Source: Ceratorhiza oryzae-sativae (taxonomy: Eukaryota; Basidiomycota; Agaricomycetes; Cantharellales; Ceratobasidiaceae). From it: 64,000 nucleotides of DNA. Shown here in pieces: positions 55,278-64,000 of the stretch. A model generated the notes under the pieces. That model made no database searches. It was not told where the DNA came from and saw only the letters and a program-made list of their open reading frames with translations. The translations under genes were made by a program, and so were the position numbers. The DNA lies in assembly GCA_030998015.1 (NCBI GenBank), contig JARWMV010000008.1, positions 186,001 to 250,000 of the forward strand, given 5' to 3'. Position 1 is the first letter of the stretch; every line of letters starts with the position of its first letter.

Positions 55278-58200
55278 CTTTGTGTGGCGCATTGCGCTAC
55301 CGTTTGTATGTCATTTCTTTCAACAAGATGTATACACATAGCCAATGGGTATATCAATCCTTGTTGTTGCTCTTGGTTATTGCCACCATTCATGACATAA
55401 ATTCACCACCTCGTAGACTTTAGTGTTTGAATCCTTGAACCGGCCGCCTCATCCCTCCAATGTTCGTTTTGAGAAGTTGACCCAGCTCCGCTAGCCCCAC
55501 CTGATGAGTTAGTTGATGACATATATGCGCGTCTTGTGATATTGTGGCCCACGCGCATGAGCAATAGGAGTACCATTAATCACACATGTTTGCCCCGATT
55601 CAGCCTATGACTGCGCCATGGTGGGGAAAGCTCCATTGTATTTTGGATACATGAATGCTACCTGGTGTTTGAAAAGGAGCAATCAAAATCACAATACCGA
55701 CACACATAAACGAAGCGACCGGAGAGACCGAAACCCATGGTCGCGCATACCAATCGCTGGACGTGCAGGAACTGATATGCCAGGGCACTAAATGTACGAG
55801 AGATGGCTTGTAGGCCAGGTAACCGACTTCCTTTTTTTTGAATCCAGTTGATTCTGTCTGTTCAGCTGGCGGCTGTGTAAGACAGTTTCTACGCTACAGG
55901 AATGAAAAGATAGTGCCCTCTCCTCCGTCCCATCGTCGGCCCCAAAGCCCCTGATCCTCTCCGCCCTCGGCAATGCCCATCAGACGAGCCTACGCCCCTC
56001 GAATGTCCAATTGATCTCGACTGTTTTAGGGCCTCCAGGCATTCCCTGCGTTTTGCATTTCGCTCAGGGATTCTCTGTTACCGGCGTACTATGTTGGTGC
56101 TGCATGGCGGTTCAAGTGAAAGGAGAGAAAAGGATCAGGGTATATGCAATATGATATGGTATCTGTTCGCTCAAAAGGTGCGTCACTATTCTGACGTCAT
56201 AGGTGAATTATAATTTCACCTTGTGGTGGCCCTCTGCTTCCTCGCATATTGCCCACTTTCAGCACCCCAACCTCCAGGTATCACATCAAGGAGGTATCCA
56301 GCTTAATTTCTTATGTTCGAGTTGAGCTTGGCGTGTGCGGAGACAATTCTCATGGAGAAACAAGGGCACTTGCGAAAAGCGACGGCAGAGAACGATGTAT
56401 CAAGCTAGCGCCAAAGGAGCCTACATATCAGAGCCTAACATCAGTAAAACCGTCAAAAGGTTACGACTCCATGGATTGATCTGTTAAATTCCCCAAGCGC
56501 ATGTTGCAACTTGCAATACTCTCGCAATGTGATTAGAGCAGGTGGCAACAGGATTGTAGGCGCTTGCAATCGATTCTGGATTTCGGCAGATCATTTCATG
56601 GGGTTGCAGTTTCTGCACCCTTTTGCCAATGAAAGTCTAAGGTTTTGTGTTCAAAGAAATAAAGTAATCATAACACCAGACACCATACTCGATTGGTTCG
56701 ATCAGGTATAACATAGAGCGAGCGACGCAATAACATATCACCTTCCGTGCCTCCGCTTTCTATATCTGCGAATTAGCTTATTATTTGATCCGCTACGGGC
56801 AAGACATCGACAGCAGCTATCGTACAAAACAAGCAGAAAGTTAAATTTACTCGAAATTCTGACGAACACTCGCAACCTTTCTCCGCAAGCCGCTGGGGGG
56901 ACACAATGGATCTGATGCCAGCCTTCTAGTTTTTGAATCTGTCCACAGAACGCGATTGTGAAACTTCTGGATAAGCATCAATAACGCTACCCCCCAGCGT
57001 CTAAAGCCTTTACCCGGACAAACCTTTGCATACTTTCGCAGCCGTTTCTTATGTTTATTGATCCGCTATGCTCTTTCTGGTAGCTTTTGCATTCTATACT
57101 AATCAAATTCCTCATATGCCATCCCTGGTGCTAGGTAGCGTCATCCCGAGAGCTGGATTTTGTAGAGCATTCATAACACAAAACCATCGGGCAGTCATTC
57201 ATACCCATTTGGATCCGTTCCGAAATACACCATTAGAGTCGATTTACCTCCTTCCACGCGAGTTTGTGCCGGCCAACACCATGGCGCCTTGCACCATGAG
57301 AGGTTTCGTTCCATGCGTAGTACATACCGTATTCTCAACACGCAAAAACTAGGGGATTTTGTGAGTTCTTTTGATCACACAGAATTGAGATAATCGACTG
57401 GCCTTAATTTTCGCAAGTTTCTTTGTAATTTTCAGACATGCTTGCCCTCACACCTTGCCGACTGCCATATAGCCGCTGTAGCAGTTCAGCGCTGGTTATT
57501 TGATCTTCGAGACAGTGTTGCTGATGCAAGAGCATACATCGTTCTCCAAAGATAGTGCACAGACATGAATAGGGTGTGGACATTGGCTTGTTGGAGGGTT
57601 GGACGGAAATGGAGGGTCAGCTTCGTCACACTTGTCTTGAGGAATATTGGCATCTGTGGATTTTAGCGCCGAGCCTGGCATATCTTGGCATCGACTTCCA
57701 TGTGTGTCTACAGGATGCCGAAGTCAACGCAAAAGAGTGCTCAGAAGGTTAGCCACGACCGAGTGTGAGCGAGTGAGCCGCTGCAAGAGCCCAAGTTAGA
57801 GCGGTAATGGTATAATCTAAATTACCTTTTGCCTTATCGAACACGGGTTAAGGCGCTGACTCGGTCGCCTCAAAGTCGATCAAACTTCTTTGTTTAGAAA
57901 AACATAAAAGCTTACGCCTCGGTGTCCAATTCTTGGTCGTTTAATCGCAATCCCGATTGGCCAGAACAATCACGGCCGTAGAACACAAGATAAATATATC
58001 GAACTTACTGGAAGTATCCAGCAATCGCATGACTCGCGTAGAATATACTCTGAGCTTACCCGAATGTTCTGCGATGTGCTAGAATGGCCGTTTACATGTG
58101 TACAAGGAGCGCATGCCGGCTCCGTAGTTGTCTATCCTCGTAGCTAATATATCATATTTTACACCGTCCTAAACACACGGCGCTAGGCGCATATATTGCG

Positions 58201-60910
58201 TGATATACAGCATCGATTTCTATGACAGCCGCCAGCCAGAAGACACCGCCGATGCCAACTGGCGCTGCAGAATACTACCTGTATGCGCCAGTTGCTTTCG
58301 CGACCCGACAGAGCGGAAACAATTCTGGTTGATACAACCTAGTTAAGAGCCTCCCTCGTACAATTGGGGTAGCTAGCGGCTTCCTAGACGTCGCTGCTTA
58401 TCTGAGGCGCCGGTGCTATACACTGATGCCGTGTGTATTCCAATGATCTAAAGCGAGCTCGGTTGGAGAGATGGGTTGTTCATCGCTTGTGAATATTCGC
58501 ATTCTCGCTATATCGTGACTTGGCTGTACGTTTGTCGATACTATGGATACTAACCCTGATTATTGGTGTTCATATCCAACGACGCTAGTCGGATATGGCG
58601 GGTGCACCATTCAAATCGGTTGGTCTGGTGTTGCATCAACTCGTGCTAATACCTATTTCTCCAGAAAATTTGTTATTATGGGGATATTGGGTAGGGTGGG
58701 TTGTTGTTTATTCTTGGCTGCTATTCGGGGCGTTAGAGCGAGCCACGTGACCTTATGCATACTGCACATTAGCGTCCTCCACTCGCTGAGCGGTTTACGA
58801 GAGTAGAATGTAAATATTGGATGGGTGACTCAGAAAGAGGAGCAAGAAGTCAGGACGAGCGCGGGAATGAAGTAAAGGAGTGGATTCAAAATAGGGTTTG
58901 GCAGCGGAACATCAGCAAACGAACTTCAGTGGAGCTCAAGTGGGATATTGTATAACATTTCTACGTTATGCAACGATACACATGCGTGCCGGAGGGCTTA
59001 AGATGTAAAATAGGTACCTTACCCTTCGCAGAGGTCCTATCACATCCACCCGAAAGCCTATTCCTCACCTCCAGAAGGGCTAATGTTATTGCTGCGTGTT
59101 GAAGTACATACCTTAGGGTCACTAGCACCCGTACTGACTTTTTCAATTTGGCTGTCGAACGCTAGGAAAGCACGTAAGAGGATATATACCCGATGTTCCA
59201 ATTGTTGTGTGACTATCGGATTCGATCCCAGCGAAAGCGACTGCCAAAACGCGAATGAGCAAAGTTTCTTGGGCTCTGAAGCAGCGCAAGGTTAGCTCGC
59301 TCACCTCTCATCAGCAGGCTCTACATTTGCAATGGGCGGTGCAACGCTCGGTTGGACTGGCGTCGGGAGGATACACTGCGGTAGATAAGGTCTGAACGGA
59401 GTAGTAAAGTACCCACATACTTGCTCACATACCCGGCTAGCTGAGTCTGGGAGCCGGGACAGTGAAGCTGATAGAAGTCTGAGCAACATTCACCTCAGAC
59501 GGCATTGCACCTCGCGTCCCAACGCCAGCTCGTTGTGTATCAAAGGCGAAAAGCAGTGAATGGATGTGCAGAGAACAAAGAGTAAGCAGCCTGTCCGCGT
59601 GACATAGGGAACGTAGAATGGGATAGGTGCGACTGCTGCACAAAGCTAATGTGAAAAGGTAGGCAGCCAGCCAAAACGGTGCATCTATTAGCCTTTTTAG
59701 CATATCTAGGACACTGTTGCCGCTTGATCCCTCCATACCCCACCCACGTCGTTAAGGTTACGGCTGGGCTTATTTTCTCTGAGCAATCGCAGTGGGTGAA
59801 TGAGACTGGCTTTGGTGGGTGGGGCGAAGCGAATGAACATAAGTGAAAGCAGGGTTTTAGTGATACGAACGTTAGCTGGTTACTCGGGCACGAACGGTGA
59901 CAGGCGCAAATCATCAGAACAAATGCTGCAACTGTCCCACAAATGTGATGAACCATATAGTCAACAGATTGCTTACAAGTGGGTCGCCTGGTGTAGCGGA
60001 GCACAGAAACAACCCTTCCCACCAGGAACGAAATGAAAAAGAAGGATTGAGATTAAACAAAGGGCAGCGATTCAGGCTTGCATCTCCGGGAAGGCGCGTC
60101 GTGATGAAAGGTGGTGGTTGGTTTCTCAACATCGATCCGGATGAAAGCACGGATACAAACGCTGCGCAATCGAGCATGTCCTCATTCAGGAAAAGTTAAC
60201 TCTGAACTAACCAGGTGGCATGCCATAACAACCTTTGTGGGTTTGAGTTGTTATGTCTTTGCTCTGGGTGATTTTCAGGACGCTCCTAGGGACAACACCC
60301 GACCGCAGCTCATCATGATACTGGTTTATGTTACAGTCACACCACAACACTAACTCCGTCATTCATGATTTCCCAACGCGCGTAGATGTGTACGTACGAT
60401 GACCTAGTTGTTAGGGAAACAGAGGTCTATACGAGTACCCAGAAATCCGAGGGCTCGGCGCCGAAAGCCCGGGTAGCCCGGGTGTATCAGCATGGTGAAT
60501 GATCTCCTCATTTGTGCAATCCTCCAGTGGCCACCCATCAACAGCGCCTATTAGACCGGCAACAATGATGGAAACAATGTAAAATTTTCATAGCTTAAAT
60601 AAGTTATATGTTACTATTATGCAGTGCGTGGGGTTTAACGAAACGGAGTTCTCAATCAATCAATATCTCTAACGAAGAGAGATTAGCTCTGAATCCCCAA
60701 AACGTGCAACCAATGCTCACCTCCTCAAAATTTCATAGTACCAATCTCTGACGAGGTCTTGTAGGGCAAGATGTTCCATAGGGGCTGGAGTCAGATAATA
60801 TATAAGCATTCGATTTCACGCCTGAACGGCTACGAGACACGCACTAAGAACAATTTCCTCGCTCTCTAGCTCATAGAGTCGGTCATCTACGAGGAGATAA
60901 ATGCAAAAAG
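55278..60910. other. 5.6-kb gene-poor region
   Basis: Many short ORFs on both strands (for example plus 57068-57352, minus 60022-59540), none with a recognisable motif or a consistent exon chain. No tRNA, terminal repeat or long tandem repeat was seen. Could hold decayed genes or non-coding RNA that I cannot detect. Confidence 0.35.
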
Positions 60911-61923
60911 TTATGAGATTCTTGTATTGGATTTGTCCACGACGAACATACCAGGTATAGCTATGATCTGATCGTGATGTCTGAAAAGAATATATCGTGC
61001 GTAAGCCCTCAACGAAGGTTTGGAGGCCTTGACATGTGGCTGAAGAAGATGTGCGACACTTGTCATGCAATTTGGATCTATAACCAAGTGTTTTTAGAGT
61101 GGCTTGCGTTGAAATCATGGAATTCGCTAACCTTCTATTATCCTGCGTAGAGCAGCCTTGAATTCCAAAGGAATGTCAGGATCAGCAAGGCCTTCAAGTA
61201 TTTTGGACGCCCATTCGACCCCTGAGAATCTTAAATTTCAGCCTGAAACAAAAGTTCAAAATGAAGCTATTCACCGAATTGGATAGACGAAGGTCCCACT
61301 GACCGCGAAGATTTGCTCTGGGTAGAAGGATTAGGAGTGGACGAACGTGTTGGAACGGTAGATGTTGTAGATGAAGTGTCAGACATTTCAACGTCTTCAG
61401 CTTCATCTGGAAATGCCCGTCGAGTCGCAAGAGAAGCTCGGCTACTAGCTTCCTGCGAGGTAGTCTTAGCCCCCGAATCCAAGCCTAAAAGGGAAGGATT
61501 AAGGGCTCACAATAACTCTGTCTTGAAAGTTTTCGACTACGGTAAGCAGATCGAGAGCTCGTGCTCTGACTTCCTCTCTTGTCTCCGAGGTCTGAGATGG
61601 GACTCTCCCATGTCTAATAAGGGCGGCATTGAAGTTCCGTTGAAGCTTTTCTTCTAGCTGCACTTGCACATCGAATCTGTTACGCATTTGAACGGTCAGC
61701 AGATGCCTGGGAATGCACAATGCAGGGCGTAAAACTACCTCCTATGTTGTGCTTTGAAGCTTTCATACTCATCCTTAGGGAGAACACTCTGGTGCTCGTC
61801 GAGCGTCGCTCTTGTTTTGTTCAATATCTTGTTCACCTCGGTCAATAGGACGTCGGCGTCCCTCTCGCCAAAAGAGCGAGTAAACTGTTCACGAATGGCA
61901 TTCAACCACCCCAGTCCGAGCAT
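60911..61923 (-). CDS. Small-family protein C, five exons, 261 aa
   Basis: Exons 61923-61739, 61676-61511, 61452-61275, 61221-61132 and 61077-60911 join in frame (786 nt). Exon 1: WLNAIREQFTRSFGERDADV … HQSVLPKDEYESFKAQHR, matching the block in the genes at 41856 and 45749. Exon 2 is a charged helix (VQLEEKLQRNFNAALIRHGR … LDLLTVVENFQDRVI). Exon 3 is Ser/Thr-rich (STTSTVPTRSSTPNPSTQSK). Exon 4 reads VEWASKILEGLADPDIPLEF, exon 5 HLLQPHVKASKPSLRAYARY and ends at a TAA. Exon 5 is 167 nt, as in member A. A shorter form ending in exon 3 (TAG at 61267) is possible if the 53-nt intron is kept. No known domain. Confidence 0.72.
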
Positions 61924-62793
61924 CGTTTTGAGGGTAAGGGTAGTGGGAAAAGGTGAGGCTTGCGGACGTTAGATTAGCATGCTTTCGAGTCGGTTACCGT
62001 TTTGAAAGACAAACCTGGCAGACAGAGAGCGCTGGGTGGTACCTTGATTGGGTCGAGCGCAGGTCAGGAAGCCAAGTGGGGACTGAGAACGAGGACAAGG
62101 GCCGGAGATGATCTTGAGATCAGGAGAGACGAACGGGGTTAAGCTCATTCTGCAGCATGTATGTGCCTATGTAAGTATGAAAGATATTGACAAAGGGGGT
62201 TATTGAGAGGTTGCGTGGAAGTTCCTTCGAAAAGGCAGAATTTACGGAACACACAGCGGCTCGGACGGCGGATCTTTGGCGGAAACAGAAATTGAACATC
62301 TGCTGTCACGTTTGATCGAATAACAATTCGGCCCTGGGGGAGAATCCTAAGCTTTGTTGTCGCCCAATCTGTGTTAGTTGGTGTTCCTGTCAGCGTGTTA
62401 TTTGGATGAGGCCACGAGCCAACCGGACCTAGCTGTGTTTGAGATTTATCATGCATTGACCAAAACGAGTAGATATACGGTAATATTCACGACCGCAGTA
62501 TCGAATGCTCTCAAGGCGTTTTGTTGTGAAGTTCAGAATGTGAGGTTTGTGGCGCCTGGTGGATCAGTAGCGTGGTAACCCTATCTCGGCGTGACAATTT
62601 CCCGAATCTCGGATTTCTAACCAGATTTGCATTACCCTATGAGAGTGTTCGCCCATCATCTTTGTTCGATGGCTAGACTTGAATGTGAAAGGGGAGTGGT
62701 TCGAAACATTTATGACTTGCGGTTTTGTCGGACAAAGCGCCAATAGCGCTTGCTATTTTTTGAAGCTGACCTCGTTCTACTATCGCCCTTCCG
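61924..62793. other. Divergent promoter region
   Basis: 870 bp between small-family gene C (minus) and the kinase gene (plus). No coding frame stands out; both promoters should be here. Confidence 0.45.
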
Positions 62794-64000
62794 ATGTCGA
62801 CCTCACCTACCCAGCTATCCCTCAACATCGGCGCTGGCTCGCACATTCCTGAAGAGCGATCTGATGCTGAGAAACGATGGGTATCGTTCCAGCCCTATCT
62901 TTTATCGAAAGGCTACGAGCTACGTCCCCGATACCGACCAGATTGGGTGCCCTCTTGGACCATCACGGGTGTTGAGCCATCTAAGTGCGAGGATTATCTG
63001 GACGTGCTGGTGAGCCATGTCGCCTCACTACAATTCTGGGACAATGCTCATTCCTCCTACGCTAGCCTCTACGTACACTTGATGCTACTAGAGTGCGAGA
63101 TAAACTCCAGGTTATTATAAAGATGGTGGTACCATCTGACACTGACCGGGAGGGCGAACAAGAACTCGAGATATTGCAACACTTCTCTTCTCCGCCCTAC
63201 AAAGATCAGCCGGCTAACCATGTTGTGCCCTGCCTCGACTGCTTCGCGATACCCGACGTCGATGGCGGGATGTTTTATGTTATGCCGCTCCTCAGCAAAT
63301 ACAAGAATCCTCCGTTCTACAACTTATCTGAGATACATGATTTCTTGACTCAGATATTTGAGGTAGGCGTGATCTGTTAGTACATTGCATTTTATCCAAT
63401 GTCCTCTCACAGGGACTCGAGTTTTTGCATGAGCATGGCGTGGCGCATTGGTAGGATGACCAGTTCGATTACTTGTTGCACCTATCGTTAACGAACCCTG
63501 ACGTTCAGTGATATCGCTCCAGCAAACATCATGATGGATAAGCAGCCACTCTACGACGAACCCTTTCACCCGTTCTTTCAGCATCGTGCTCTGGATGGCC
63601 TACGCCCACTTCCTCAAAAATATACTCGATCACAAAAACGTGTCCGGTACTACTACATTGACTTCGGCTATTCAAAATGGTTCAAAGACCCGTCGGATTC
63701 CCGGACTGTGACAGGAATCCACGCCAAGGAAGCGGCCCCAGAACAAGTGGAAGGGGCTGTCTACGATCCATTTAGAGTCGATATTTATCAACTTGGTGCT
63801 CTTCTCAGGAGAGATCTTATTCCTGTGCGTGCGCGCGTTTGACCCTCCTAGGCTATTGTTCTTTCGGCTAACACTTCGTACCAGAAATATGAGCACTTGA
63901 GCTTTCTCCTTCCCCTCGCTCGCGACATGACACGTTCGAATCCTCTGAAAAGACCCGCTCTGCAAACAGCCCGGCAGACCATGCATACCCACTTCGCCGG
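62794..64000 (+). CDS. Protein kinase with HCD catalytic loop, five exons seen, cut by window end
   Basis: Exons 62794-63009, 63066-63362, 63413-63450, 63509-63824 and 63885-64000+ join in frame. The start is MSTSPTQLSLNIGAGSHIPE. Kinase marks: a β3-like lysine in VIIKMVV; hinge-like YVMPLL; the catalytic loop FLHEHGVAHCDIAPANIMMD, where HCD replaces the usual HRD while Asp and the metal-binding Asn are kept; the metal site IDFGYSKW (DFG); and APEQV (APE-like). The activation loop is short. RVDIYQLGALL follows as the αF region with its invariant Asp. Loss of the HRD arginine is typical of kinases that need no activation-loop phosphorylation. The first 70 residues are unlike standard kinases; the glycine loop is not obvious. 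It resembles kinase-like genes expanded in Agaricomycetes. Confidence 0.85.

Noticed and set aside
59190..59250. tRNA-like TTCGATCCC sequence
   Set aside because: Flanking bases do not pair into a T stem and no acceptor, D or anticodon arms can be drawn.
59437..60022. Minus-strand ORFs of 99 and 160 residues
   Set aside because: Cys/Pro/Ser-rich with no domain, start context or exon chain; treated as chance ORFs.

Overview
The window is nuclear DNA of a filamentous basidiomycete, most likely an Agaricomycete close to Rhizoctonia. This rests on dense introns of about 45-60 nt with GT donors and CTRAY branch points, an Agaricomycete-type F-box/zinc-finger family, and chromovirus and LINE elements of fungal type. 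No tRNA, rRNA, CRISPR array or bacterial feature was found. Most real genes are multi-exon, so the models below were built by joining exons by eye; the splice sites given are inferences.

Left arm (1-25 kb), the conserved region: the 3' exon of an unknown gene; RPB7 (RNA polymerase II subunit) in seven exons on the minus strand; a long low-complexity Q/P-rich protein gene (minus); a 621-residue multi-pass membrane protein (plus); an F-box protein with a C-terminal zinc finger in eleven exons (minus); an SNG1/DUF3533-type membrane protein with a one-base frame break (minus); a 264-residue unknown protein (plus); a 674-bp palindromic MITE with TA target duplications; and a fragment of an unknown Ser-rich gene.

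Centre (26.06-40.69 kb), a 14.6-kb stack of mobile elements that can be fully unpacked. A LINE on the minus strand (16-bp target duplication, poly-A tail) was hit by (i) a chromodomain Ty3/gypsy element with 376-bp LTRs and GACAC duplication, itself carrying a solo LTR with four ~114-bp repeats, (ii) a 921-bp element with 16-bp terminal inverted repeats, at which the LINE reverse-transcriptase domain is missing, and (iii) a 1.5-kb TRIM with 140-bp LTRs and TACTC duplication. The two gypsy LTRs differ at 17 bases, 16 of them at CpG-derived dinucleotides, and the internal stop codons of both elements are TGA. This points to CpG-specific decay. The gypsy element also carries a Tf1-like self-priming arrangement.

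Right arm (41-64 kb), fast-evolving and gene-poor: three members of a family of small multi-exon proteins (41.9, 45.7 and 61.9 kb); two secreted hydrophobic helical proteins with the same exon plan (44.0 and 54.5 kb); a 5.66-kb DNA element with terminal inverted repeats and a decayed transposase-like gene (47.6-53.3 kb); long stretches without recognisable genes; and a protein kinase cut by the window end.
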